64,000 bases of DNA from Argyresthia goedartella (Eukaryota; Arthropoda; Insecta; Lepidoptera; Argyresthiidae): NCBI GenBank assembly GCA_949825045.1, contig OX463820.1, forward strand, positions 10,242,501 to 10,306,500, given 5' to 3'. How positions within the stretch are numbered: the first letter of the stretch is position 1; every line of letters begins with the position of its first letter. The notes under the pieces were generated by a model that made no database searches, was not told the origin of the DNA, and worked only from the letters and a program-made list of their open reading frames with translations. Made by a program: the position numbers and the translations under genes. Below, one piece after another: positions 53,863 to 64,000 of this stretch.

Positions 53863-56836
53863 AGTCATATATGGTAAAAATTGAGTTGAAAATTTAACTT
53901 GTTAAGTTTCATAGTGGATATGAAGCAATACAAGGAGGACTGTCCCACCACCTGTCCAGCACGAAGCGTGACACTCTCACGGCATCTACCGCACCTGCAT
54001 GAGCGACTGCCATATGCGCATGTTCAGTTGCAACCACCAGTGAGAAAGTGAGTCATTACCATTATTCTAAGCCCATATCGATCCACTGAAGGGCATAGGC
54101 ATTCTCTTTAGAACGAATCCCACGGTCCTGGGTGGACTTGTGTGCGGCACTAACTTCCTTGCTTCGAGTCCGAACCAGTGCTTAACCTCGTTGCTTCACC
54201 CAGGTGAAGCACGGGGTATGTACTGGTCCTCGCGCGCCAACTGGCATTATTCTTGTACAATCATGATCACTATCATTAAATGGTCCAAACTGAAGTATTC
54301 TATGTAATAAACTTGTTAAAAGTTAAGTTAAGTTAAGTGCCACTTTCGCTGTCGTTGGGGAAGCAAACAGTCAAATTAGTTACACGTAAAAGGCGCTGAA
54401 AGTTTGTAGATAATAAACACAGAATAAGTAAGAAAAGAGTTTCCTTAATTTGAGGTTACTAAAAATGGATCACAGAGTAAAAGTAAATAAAGCAAATTAA
54501 TGCAAAGATTTACATAATTCAGGACGTCAACAGCGCCATTTGTTGGATTATAAAAAACTGTAACGGCACAAACGGCTAAGGTCGAGCCACCGCTATCAGT
54601 AGCTATGATCGTCTATTCTATCTACCCCAAAATGAGATGTCCCGATTCAGCTGTAAGATTTGTAAGTTAAGAATGATAAGTCTGAATTTCTCGTTCGTTG
54701 AGAAGTTCGTTAGGCGTACAATAGTCGAACGAAGTTTGGTTCAGGAAGTTACAGTTTCCAGTTAGACAGAGAAAGCATATATGTCCGCGAGCCGGTAATT
54801 CGCATCAGTCAGCGGTGTATTGCGCCAGATCGATCGTTGTTATATTTTATGTGTGATGGTACCATTTATTTTTTGTATATATGGGCGCTTGGAACTTCTT
54901 TTAGTGGTCGACCACAATTTATAATATTTGTTTGTGATATCGTATAGATATCCGTCGTAGTTTTACGACGTGAGTACTCAATGATATTTCATGTGCTCGC
55001 TAGTAGCGGCTTGTGGTGGTTCCAATTATATAATTAGTTCACGGCAATAACGATCCGAAAAGACCGGTTTACACAATTGCGAATTGATTTTCCGAAATGG
55101 GTTCTGAACTAGCGGTTACCTCAAAAGGTCCGTAACGTTTTGAAACCTTCAACTCTGCGCAATTTGAGCTGGATGTTATCGAAACGTAGTCATTAGCGCT
55201 TTAGGAGATCTAACCCACACCATAGCGGAATGCATACTTCGGTAAATTCTGATCTATGAATTCTACTAGCCACAGCACGTCCTCGACTGAGCCTAATCAT
55301 ATATATTTGACTCAGCCTACACATTAGACCTCTAGCGAAATTTACATTTAATTTAAAGATGCAACTTGAATCCAAACTGACACAAGGCAAAGCAAAACCA
55401 CCTACCCGGTCCTAAACAATGAACTTTAGACTGTAAATTGATCTCTTCGTGCGTCCTCGACAACACTCAAATGTCAAAATATAAACAGGATAAGTTATCT
55501 GTGTTGACACCGGTTTAACTTTGTTCTGAATTTGTTATTTCCATCCGCGGAACCTCATCGATCAAACAGTCTCCCTATGCCCTGCCAACCTAGGTTTAGC
55601 CGCAACTAAACTCCTGTCTAGCCTAGTCTCAAAACCTAGTGTTATACCACGTCCATTATCGACACCACTCGAAAATGGTTGAGTTTGATTTGAATGTGCT
55701 TGTATGTTTAATGACTGTGTGTGTGGGAATTTCAAAACTCGCTACTCGAAAGGAATGAGGAGAAGATTAGCCCGCGAATATCCTAAGAGCTAATCCAGGA
55801 ACCCTATGGTGAAGGAAAAAGGAATTTAGGGTTGCTCCAAGCCCAGACTCAGACTCAGATACATTACCTAAAAGTTCTTATCTAACGACCCAAGGATAGT
55901 TTTGGAATTTGGGGTAGGTTGATATAAAGGATAGGAACCGAGGTATATCTCGGCGCTTCAGACACTCACGAAAAACCAATGAAACTTCGCAATCACAATT
56001 CGTATAGTTCTGACGCCTAACACGGCAGACAAAAACTGTTTAGAACTCGTGAGAGACGACTGTCACAGTAGCTAGACGCTGAGACTAAATGCTCTCCCTT
56101 CCCCCGCAAACGTATTTGTACACCCCACATGTCTGAAAGAAAAAAATGGCGTCCTTTGCGAACACGCTCTGCCCAAGCGAAGCTTCTTATCACTAACTAC
56201 ACAGGGTCTAATTTCAACCATGTCATGCAGATCCGCCGTTCTACAAATTGTGTGTACGCATATTCACTATGATCAACCGTAGGTTATCACTCAAGTCATT
56301 CGGTATGGCCGATACACAAAATCTGTTGATCGCTGACCATAAAGCTTGTTGCGATTAATTAAGCCTTCCCGACCGCTAGCGCGCGTAGCAAAGACCACTA
56401 GAATGCTATTCATACTAGTCGTCTCAAACTCTCCATCTCATACCAACCAACCGCAATTGTATATTTGCAATCAACATAATAGCTTTCTCCGTATCGTTCC
56501 ATAATAACCTTTCATTATTTAGTTATTCATAATTTTATTCAGCGCGCAGCCAAATCGGCTCTGATCCCTACACATCTCGCAGGAATGCGACAAAAAAACC
56601 TGACCTGTAACCTTCCTCGAACCATCCCACACGTCGGCTCATTGTTTTTTGCTAACTTGCCCTGAGCTACGCAAAAACCCCAAACGTTATATGAACCGAT
56701 TCTCGTATTCAAAACAGCGCGGCGATGGGCCAGCCCTCTATCACGCAGAATGAAGTATCAAATGTACCGACTCTCGTGTACCATTACAAAACGGCTATAC
56801 AGAGAGATACCATTGTCAATATCCAGACATCCATAG

Positions 56837-56944
56837 AACCTCAGATGAATGGAACTCTTTGTTGCTGTTGAAAATTTCCAGTTACAAACCTCAGATAAAT
56901 AACTATTTGTGCTACAAACAAAGAGTTTCGTTCAACTGAGGTTA
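56837..56944. repeat. Small foldback, about 30-bp arms
   Basis: AACCTCAG.TGAA.GGAACTCTTTGTT at 56837-56865 pairs with 56911-56944 with a few mismatches. A third partial copy (AACCTCAGATAAATAAC) sits inside at about 56886. Confidence 0.65.
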
Positions 56945-57000
56945 TAAACATATGCCCATAAAAAAAATTGCGTAATCTTCCCCATTGCTGACCGATGTCT

Positions 57001-57026
57001 GTCATGCTGTCTAGTTACAGCATGAC
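57001..57026. repeat. 10-bp perfect hairpin
   Basis: GTCATGCTGT and ACAGCATGAC around CTAGTT. No known role. Confidence 0.6.
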
Positions 57027-57689
57027 GTTTACCGTCGGTGAGTTATTGATCCCGGGCTAATAAAGCCTCTTTGTTCTTTCCTACTGCCACCTTTAACATC
57101 TCTTTGTATAGTTAAGTACTTTAACACCACCTCACAAGCGCTAATATGATGTATTGCAAAAGTCTCACCGCATTATTCATATACATATTTTAGCTATAAT
57201 GCCGTTATAATTCGTTTGTCTTTGTCGGTCACTTTGAAATTTGTGTTTGTTAGAAAAGGACAAAGCACATTTTAGCTATCATTTTATTTATTTAGAGGTA
57301 TTATTAATGGGTTTGATAAGTTTTATGAATAAGGAGGTCAGTTTCACTCTCCATAAACAAAATTCCTTGATTTGATTGCGGGCATATTTACTATACTGGA
57401 TGTATATCTGACGCCCTTCTTCCATTGGCCACTTCTATCATTAAGGCTTCTGACTTTTTTTCTTTCTTGTACGATAGTACGGAACCCTTCGTGTGCAACT
57501 CGCACTTTCCGTGTCTGTTGTCGTCACCTTATCTCTCGGACAACAGTTCTTCGCCCACGGGTGTAGTAGGGGAGCCTAATGACGAAGACCACATACAAAC
57601 GTTTATCCGCTGCAGGGAGAGAGCTGAAGCTGGAGGCGAGGGTAAGGATATTATTCTTATTCAAAATCAAAAAGTCGAAACACAAAATA

Positions 57690-57800
57690 TTGCGTCACGC
57701 CTTTGTCCATACGATGTGACGGAGGCACAATTGATTATATCCACATTTAGCCAGATTCCGATACTCCATTTTATGTGAAAAGCTAGTCTTTCGCCGCAGC
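57690..57800 (+). mobile_element. Lepidopteran dispersed repeat (GTCACGCC type), short copy
   Basis: GCGTCACGCCTTTGTCC, GGAGGCACAATTG, ACTCCATTTTATGTGA and TCGCCGCAGCTAT match 47090-47215 in order, with internal deletions. Confidence 0.55.
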
Positions 57801-58125
57801 TATATAAATTTACAGTATCCTCTATATATATATATTTATATATATATTTGCAATTAAAAGAACCAAGTAAAACAGTCAACTGAATGTCAATTAGAGAATA
57901 AAATAATATTCTCTTTAGAATTATTATTTAGTGCAGCCAGGCCTAGTAACACAATAGCAGTACGTAAAGAGAAAAGTAGCATTAAATAATACAATACAAT
58001 AATAAACATTAAAAAAGTGTACAATTCGAGCAAACCAAGCCAGGATGAAAAACATTTATCACTGAGCACGGTTGGACCTATGCGTACAATAAAATCTCAT
58101 TATAATTTTCCTGTTATGTAAACTG

Positions 58126-58443
58126 CCGCTCAAAAGTATTCAGCCACCTATATTTTCCTCAGTCATTGAATGCTTTATCATAAAACAAACTATTTTATTT
58201 ACGAAATAACTTATTTGCATAAGCTTTATTATAATAAAGATAAGATAAAGACTTTTAATTGCGATAGATATGGTTATACAAAGGTGGTACTATATAGTTT
58301 CAGTCAGATACACACATCCAGCTAATTAAATTATAGCATGCAAAACAATTATGACATAGAGCCACATAATTTTAAATAGTAGGTAACAAATTAGTCAAAG
58401 TTTACAATTGACACAAATTTTAACATTATGTGCTAGGAATTCC
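58126..58443. other. Possible Tc1-type transposon end, then LINE-4 3' flank
   Basis: CTGCCGCTCAAAAGTATTCAGCCACC at about 58127 is close to the terminal repeats of Tc1-like elements, but no second end or transposase is present. The remainder is AT-rich with GATAAGATAAAGA simple sequence near 58240, perhaps the LINE-4 tail. Confidence 0.35.
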
Positions 58444-59694
58444 TTAATCGAGTAGAAAACATGTTGCATTAACCAATATCTTATAACTTTTTTTAAATTT
58501 CTGTATGTTACTTATAATTTGGTGGTGACTTGGTAACTTGTTCCAAATTGTTGTGCACATAGCGTAGCAGTTTTTTGTAAATCTTGCACTTTTTGGGATC
58601 ACATCAAGGGTAAGTTTGTTAGGTTTCCTTAGACTCCTAGATGTTAGGGTTTTCGCTTCTGTAAACATTTTTTTATTTTGCATCACAAATGTAGCTACTT
58701 CTAGAATATAAAGGCAGGGTAGAGGCAATATATATAGACCTTTAAATAATTGTTTACATGATACGTCTGGGGCAACTCCTACGATTGATCTAATACATTT
58801 CTTTTGAGCCACAAATGCCTTGTTTACGTCTGTGCTGTTTCCCCAAACAAGCAACCCGTATCTCAGTACTGACTCTACGTATGCAAAGTATGCTGTTAAT
58901 GCTGTGTCTCTGCAAGCCACTCTAGTCAGTTTACCAAGAGCATACGAAAACCTATTTAATTTATTGCAAACGCGATCTTTTTTTAATTTCCAATGTAATT
59001 TATTATCAATGTCAATACCCAAAAATCTAACACATTCAGCATTTTTAACAATTATATTATTATGTGATACATTAAGATTATTTATATTATTGAAATTGAT
59101 ATAACAGGTTTTATTAATATTTATATTTAAATTATTTTTATTTAGCCAATTAATACTATTTAATATTACGTCATTTATTTCCTTTTCATGTATTGATAAT
59201 GAATATAGTTTTGGTGTTGTTATAATTACTGTTATGTCATCAGCGAATAATATATTTCTATACTTAGTAATTTCAGTAATATCGTTAATGTAGAGCAGAA
59301 ATAGGAGCGGTCCGCGTACACTACCTTGAGGATGGCCGAATTTATTAAAATTACGTTCGGATTTGTAAGTTTTTAAATTCCTTGCGGCATCAAATCCGGT
59401 AATCGCTACAGTTTGAGACCTATTTTTTAGGTAGGTTTGAACCCAGTTATATGCCGGTCCTCTTACACCGTATGTATAAAGTTTTGTCATAAGCAGCTTG
59501 TGGGACACGAAATCGAATGCCTTTGACATGTCAAAGAATAGAATTGTCACATAGTTATGATCGTTTAGTCTGTGAAGTATGTCGTTTACCAAATTAAATG
59601 TTGCTAGAGTTGTAGATTTTTCTCTTTGAAACCCGTATTGATTTTCGGTTATAATATTATACTTTGACAAAAAAGATGAAAGTTTATTATGCAT
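58444..59694 (-). pseudogene. LINE-4 reverse transcriptase
   Basis: A frame of 416 codons. NQYGFQREKSTTLATF, LFFDMSKAFDFVSH (motif A), GHPQGSVRGPLLFLLYINDI, LFADDITVII (catalytic ADD), NLNININKTCYINF and CVRFLGIDIDNKLHW. The thumb and C-terminal region run to the stop at 58444. GHPQGS replaces the common GVPQGS. The upstream fingers region (about 59694-59950) is recognisable but broken. Confidence 0.9.
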
Positions 59695-60134
59695 TACTTT
59701 TTCAAAGAGTTTCGAAAATATTGGTATTAGGGTAACAGGTCTATAATTTTCTATAAGATTCTTATCACTTTTTTTGAAAAAAGGTTTTACAATGCTTATC
59801 TTTAATCAGTCTGGAAAAATACCACTTTGTATGGACAAATTAATCAAGTAAGCTAATACTTCACTAATCACTTTCTTGCAGGCTTTAATTATTTTTGTAC
59901 ATATTTTATCATACCCTTCTGCGTTTTGTATTGTTGAGGGTCATTATATGTTTTTCAATCTCTATTTTGTCTATTGGCGTTAAGTAAATCGAATTATTTA
60001 TTAAAGTTTGGTTGGTATTTTTACAATTATTGTTTTCCACATTTGTCAGATCAATAAAGTAATTATTAAATATATTTGATATTAATTTAGGATCTTTTAT
60101 TGTTTCATTATTATAAATTAATTGATCTATATTT

Positions 60135-61306
60135 CTAGAAGTGTAAGAATTGTTTATTTCCTGATTGATTATGTATTTTCCAAGTAGCGCTACTTTTATG
60201 TTTGTGATTCAATATGTATTTTCTATTTATATTTCGTTTAGCTGTATTAACACATTTCTTTAAAAGTTTGCTGTAGTTTTGGTATTGCTCCTTATTATAT
60301 GTAGTATTATGAGTATAATATAAATAACGTAACTTCCGCTTGGCAATACAATACTTTCTTATCCCTTTAGAAATCCAATTTATTTTGCATTTGGTGTTAA
60401 TTTTAATCCTTATATTTGGGAAACATAACTTATAAAGTAAACAAAAAATATCATGAAACTCGTTGAAAGCTTGATTAAGATCATTTTGATTGTATACTGT
60501 ATGTAAAGATAAGCTTTTCAAATAACTCTGAAATGTTGCAATGTTCTCTTCTGTATACATACTCTTGAACATATGAAAGGTTTCCGGTATATTCAGTGAA
60601 TGTTTAAGCTTCATGCGTAAAAATTGAGCTGTATTATGATCCGATAAGCAAAGAGGAAGCACAAAACCATTCACATTTCTCATGTTACTAATTATAAGAT
60701 CAATGCACGATTTTTTTCTTGTAGGTTCTAAAATATGTAAATTAAGGTTATAATTTTTTTAAATGTCACTTAGTCTAGATGATTCATATTTTTGTTGTAA
60801 CATATTTATATTTAAGTCTCCTGCTAATATTAATTTCTGGTTTTTGAATTTACAATGAAATTTATAAAGTAATAACTCTAGTTTTTCAAAGAACATGTCC
60901 GAATTATGTTTCGTATCATTTGAAGGTCTATATATACAAATAATTACAGTGTTTTTGCAGGGAATTTTAATTGCACAACATTCAAAATAGTTAAAGACTG
61001 AAACGTTCCCAAGAGATTCAAGTTGCTCATATTGAATACCTCTTTTTAAGAAAATGCAAGAACCACCTCTTCTGGTTTTTCTGCAGTAAAAAGCCGCTAG
61101 TTCGTAATTTGGCATCTTAACGTTTAATGTATCCCTTTTTTTAGGAACGTTTCAGTCAAACATATTACTTCAGGGTTAGAACATTGTTTCATATCATTAA
61201 TGGTAATTGTAAGTATATCCAATTTAGACAGTAGTCCCTGAATATTTTGATGCATTACTAAAAAACTTGATACAGTATTATTGCAATCATTTCTACTATT
61301 ATTCAC
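60135..61306 (-). pseudogene. LINE-4 endonuclease and linker
   Basis: HQNIQGLLSK and CLTETFLKKG (61306-61124); RRGGSCIFL, IIICIYRPSND-type and LILAGDLNINML (61115-60759); LCLSDHNTAQ (near 60640) and a basic linker RKLRYLYYTHNTTY.. to 60135. The pieces are in two or three frames with stops. The fold is an AP-type endonuclease, and key Asp, Asn and His positions are still visible. Confidence 0.82.
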
Positions 61307-61319
61307 GAAAAAACCTGTT

Positions 61320-61870
61320 GGTTTCAGGACGAACTTCTTCTCTGATTATGCTTGACAAGTTATAGTTACCTAAGTTTAATACAAATTCTTTTAAATCGTG
61401 GAAAATAATTCGAAAGCCTTGAGTGTTTATTCTACCATCATGTCGATTGAACATTTCAAAGTCGCATCTTAAGTGTAGTTAGAGTCTAATAAGTAAGCAT
61501 ATTTGTCTTTATTGTTTCTGTGTAACACTGAGTTGAACTTTTCGACTCTACTGTTATATAATGTAGTAAAGTGACCATATTTGTATGTTGGTACGCAAAT
61601 TATCACGTTTGTATTCACAATCTTCCTCATATTTTCATTAATTTTCCCAACGAGATCTTCAAAAGTTCAGAACACTTTAAATAAAATCTTTGGTTCATCT
61701 ATGTGATTTTATTTAAAACAGAAACACAGGTCGATTCCAACTAGAGTTTTATAAAAAACGATGTGTTCATACTTTTCAACAGGATCACGATAAGAATCGG
61801 TGTGCTTCTTGTAACATTCAGCGAGACAACGCCTAAAGCCGGGAATACTCAATTTATAATTCAAGACCAA
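61320..61870 (-). pseudogene. LINE-4 ORF1, esterase-like segment
   Basis: KLSIPGFRRCLAECYKKH near 61800, then VNTNVIICVPTY near 61610, and MFNRHDGRINTQGFRIIF near 61440. This resembles the end of the SGNH-like module in ORF1 of CR1-like LINEs (compare LINE-1 19861-20389). Stops occur between the pieces. Confidence 0.5.
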
Positions 61871-61899
61871 TATGTGAGAATATCATTATACGGGTAATT

Positions 61900-61999
61900 C
61901 GGGTTCAAAAATTAATTTGGGTTAGATCCCCGGCTGGTGATAAAAAAACCCAGGTCTTGGATGTTGTTTATATGTGTGTGATGTTGAATTTTGTGGTTC
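61900..61999 (+). other. Possible SINE head
   Basis: GGGTTAGATCCCCGGCTGGTG (about 61918) resembles a degenerate tRNA B box with the SINE-like body that often follows. The A box and tail are not clear. Confidence 0.25.
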
Positions 62000-62240
62000 C
62001 CACCACAAATTCAAATTTCAAATGTCTTTTTTTATATATAATTTACATTTTATCATTATAAATCGTCATTTTTTGCCACTTCTCTACAATGGACCACTGT
62101 GGGAGCTGAAGGGCGTAGAAACTTGCTTGTGCTTAACTAATACAATTATTACAATACAAGGACTGTGCCAACGTGACCCCTTTTGAATATAAAGAATTAA
62201 ATTCCTACAATAGTCTGTTACCCTGGTCCTTGATGGAAAG
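62000..62240 (-). mobile_element. 3' end of a LINE-2-family copy
   Basis: In reverse complement it shares AATTGTATTAGTTAAGCACAA, TTTCTACGCCCTTC, CTCCCACAGTGGTCCA and GTAGAGAAG with the LINE-2 3' UTR (12755-12870). It ends in an (AAATTTG)n-type tail. The left hairpin arm of LINE-2 has been lost here. Confidence 0.75.
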
Positions 62241-62960
62241 TTGAAGGTTCTAATATTTGAGGAATTAAACACAAAATAAATATATAATCATCTAGTATTT
62301 TTATCATCCAAAGTGAATGATTTCGAAGAAGTCAGAAATAAAATTAATCAAATGTTATAAGAAGAATAATATAATATCTATGTAGTTTTTGATGTGATGA
62401 CTTGTTGACACTTTTACCCATTTTCACAATATCCAGTTTGTTGTGACATTTCGACCGACACCTATTTATTTTTCTCACGCTCAAAATTTCAACGTAAAAG
62501 AAGTGCTTGAAGGTGATTTCCACCTGCAGGAGAGTGCAGTTCAAGAAAGTGACAGCTCAATCCACTTTATCTCGATCAAACTCTGGCTCGCTCTTGGATC
62601 ATTGATCCCTGAAATGGGGCACTGATCCAGCCTACATCTATTTAGAACGCCGCCGCCACACGGAACCTGCCGAGGCAGGCGGCGTCGGCGGCTTCTCACA
62701 GCACGAAGAAGATATAGTGCGACGTGATGAACAGTTTTGGTTTGTTTATTTATATATACATATTTTTTCTATTCTTCAGTAGTACAAAAATATATTTGTA
62801 GCTTTCTTATTCGCTCGTGCTACGCCGATGTCGCAGTCAACCGGGCCGTCAGCAGGTGCCGTCTGCAGCCAGACCTTGTCAATTGTCAATTATAAGACGG
62901 GCTGGTTTCCGCAACTCGACGACGAAAGCGCCTATTTTGCGTGTGGGTGGGAATGCGACA
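62241..62960. other. No gene recognised
   Basis: AT-rich to 62630, then a GC-rich patch (62650-62700, GCCGCCGCC and GGCGGCGTCGG, able to fold) and another at 62820-62950. These flank the LINE that begins at 62961 and may contain its 3' UTR. Nothing else is seen. Confidence 0.3.
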
Positions 62961-64000
62961 TCATTCGAGCCAACCCAACTCCTCCAGGAACGCCAGTAGG
63001 CCCTTTACGTTACCGACTATCCCTGGAAGGTCCCTCGATTGACCGAGGTGTTTAGCCCTGTAGTCCGCTACTCCTGTGCACTCCATGAGGACGTGAGCAG
63101 CCGTTTCTTCTGCCTCCAAGCAGGCTCTGCAAAGGGGGCTGTCGGTAACACCTAGGACATATAGATGTTTATTAAAGAAACCATGGCCAGTAAGTGCTGC
63201 AGTTACCAGTCGCATGCGCGGCCTACTAAGTCGAAGCAAGGTCTTAGCCAGCCTAGCGCTAGGGGACGGCAAGGCCAGCTTTGCCTGCCTGCACTCCTCA
63301 TGGTTTGTCCAAAGAGTGGCATGATCATTCCTGGTCGACTCTCTCAGAAATGAGCGTACCATCTTGAAGGGAAGAGGGATGATAGGTTCGGAACCATACG
63401 CTGTCAAGCTAGATCCTTTACGCGCCAACTCATCCGCTGCATCGTTACCTCTTGATCCGCTGTGTCTTTTATCCATTGAAGGATTACGCGGTTATGTTGA
63501 CATACCTCCATTAGTCGTTTGTGACACTCGTAGATTAGCCCTGAGTTAATAGTGTTGCTATTATATATTATTATATATATTAATAGGGCTTGTTGGACGG
63601 CCATGCTATCCGAGAGTATTCGAATGGAGGAATCTCTTACCTTTCTCGATGCTATGGCATTAGCGGCCGAGATGATGCCCATGCATTCAGCTTGAAAGAC
63701 AGTATTATGGGCACCCAGTGGAATGGCTATCTTGATGTTTAGGTCCTCCGAGAAGGTGCCTGAACCAGTGCCTGCTTCAGTTTTTGAACCATCGGTAAAA
63801 ATTCTGAGCTCTTTAACGTATTGCCCCTCAACCCGATGGTCTTCATGTAACTGTATATTGTATTTTTTGTCAAAAACAAATTGTTTAGGGATTCTGTCAC
63901 TGCAAGCCATAGAGATGGGAATTTTTTTGTAAACTTCCCCTAGGATGGCGGTGTGTGAGGTCCTGTTTTTTCTCCAAAGTCCTAAGGTGTTGAGTCTCAC
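62961..64000 (-). pseudogene. LINE pol C-terminus: RNase H and zinc finger, cut by window end
   Basis: Minus strand, entering at 64000. RNase H: IFTDGSKT (first Asp), FQAECMGI (Glu), RILSDSMAV (Asp), NRVILQWIK, then a frame change near 63480 and RGNDAADELARKGS (last Asp). A C-terminal knuckle CRACLEAEETAAHVLMEC follows, ending at 62961. This is the arrangement of RNase H-bearing insect LINEs (I, R1 or LOA groups). An AT microsatellite at about 63550-63590 sits inside the RNase H frame. RT lies beyond the window. Confidence 0.88.

Larger units (their letters stand above)
53863..58125. other. Long stretch without recognised genes
   Basis: No coding motif was found on either strand. Short GTTAA repeats sit at about 54318-54338. 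Around 54540-55090 the texture (promoter-like start, then TGTGGTGGTTCCAATTA, a weak primer-site-like word) recalls an LTR, but no second copy is in the window. 55100-56800 is even-composition DNA with no repeats I can name. A TACGGAACCCTTCGTG word (57478) is typical of a lepidopteran MITE. An AT microsatellite lies at 57826-57850. Small inverted repeats are listed separately. Confidence 0.3.
58444..61870 (-). mobile_element. LINE-4: CR1-like LINE with ORF1 module, decayed
   Basis: Minus strand. Element order: esterase-like ORF1 segment (about 61870-61320), endonuclease (61306-60560), linker (60560-60135), RT (about 59950-58444). At least three frame changes (near 61320, 61115 and 60135-59700). 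Same overall architecture as LINE-1 but a separate lineage. Confidence 0.85.

Noticed and set aside
54540..55090. LTR of an unrecognised retrotransposon
   Set aside because: The texture suggests it, but no second copy, TG..CA ends, target duplication or coding sequence could be found.
57372..57778. Two overlapping plus ORFs of 64 and 117 codons
   Set aside because: They cross a lepidopteran MITE word and a dispersed repeat; no domain is visible.

Overview
This is eukaryotic, insect-type DNA. It is most likely from a moth or butterfly, judging from a (GTCY)n-bearing MITE of the MINE-2 type, a DD37D mariner, piggyBac-like ends, three BEL/Pao elements and lepidopteran-style dispersed repeats. 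No bacterial gene, rRNA, intact tRNA gene or CRISPR array is visible. Nearly the whole window is transposable-element DNA in several age layers, so it looks like an intergenic or intronic TE graveyard. The only likely host coding sequence is a pair of paralogous exons at about 2.85-3.18 kb and 46.0-46.5 kb.

Layout. 0.7-1.9 kb: Jockey-type LINE remnant (minus). 1.9-5 kb: inverted-repeat elements, two MINE-2-like MITEs, the first paralogous exon, an LTR-like insertion and a candidate second exon. 5.7-6.8 kb: LINE remnant (minus). 6.86-7.33 kb: solo LTR with a 5-bp target duplication (ATTAC). 8.0-14.2 kb: one minus-strand LINE (here LINE-5) split by a piggyBac-like MITE, which itself carries a mariner, and by a second LINE (LINE-2). 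14.2-14.65 kb: an unusual repeat with a structured core. 15.0-28.66 kb: a four-level nest, Ty3/Gypsy > piggyBac-like > BEL-3 > LINE-1. 28.9-43.34 kb: BEL-2, with BEL-1 inserted 13 bp inside its 5' LTR. 43.6-43.9 kb: second copy of the structured-core repeat. 43.9-45.2 kb: LINE pieces and a SINE. 45.6-50.5 kb: long palindromes, the second paralogous exon, MITEs and a tandem duplication. 50.5-53.9 kb: LINE-3 (minus). 53.9-58.4 kb: mostly unrecognised. 58.4-61.9 kb: LINE-4 (minus). 62.0-62.2 kb: LINE 3' end. 63.0-64.0 kb: RNase H end of another LINE, cut by the window edge.

The nests are supported by target duplications (TTAA, TA, GCGCG, GACAA, GTTAA, ATTAC) and by reading frames or domain order that continue on the two sides of each insertion. 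By eye, LTR divergence is about 1.6% for BEL-1, 1.9% for BEL-3 and 3.3% for BEL-2, which agrees with BEL-1 being younger than the BEL-2 it entered. BEL-3 has an open gag-pol frame apart from the LINE inside it; BEL-1 and BEL-2 carry stops and frameshifts.

The two paralogous exons encode acidic, low-complexity proteins sharing a C-terminal block that ends TGYPIR..TPQRHRR. Their downstream DNA is also collinear over about 1.3 kb (excluding insertions), so this is an old segmental duplication later filled with TEs. The other candidate for something undescribed is the repeat at 14.2 and 43.6 kb: a conserved hairpin core flanked on both sides by inverted motif arrays whose sequence differs completely between the two copies.
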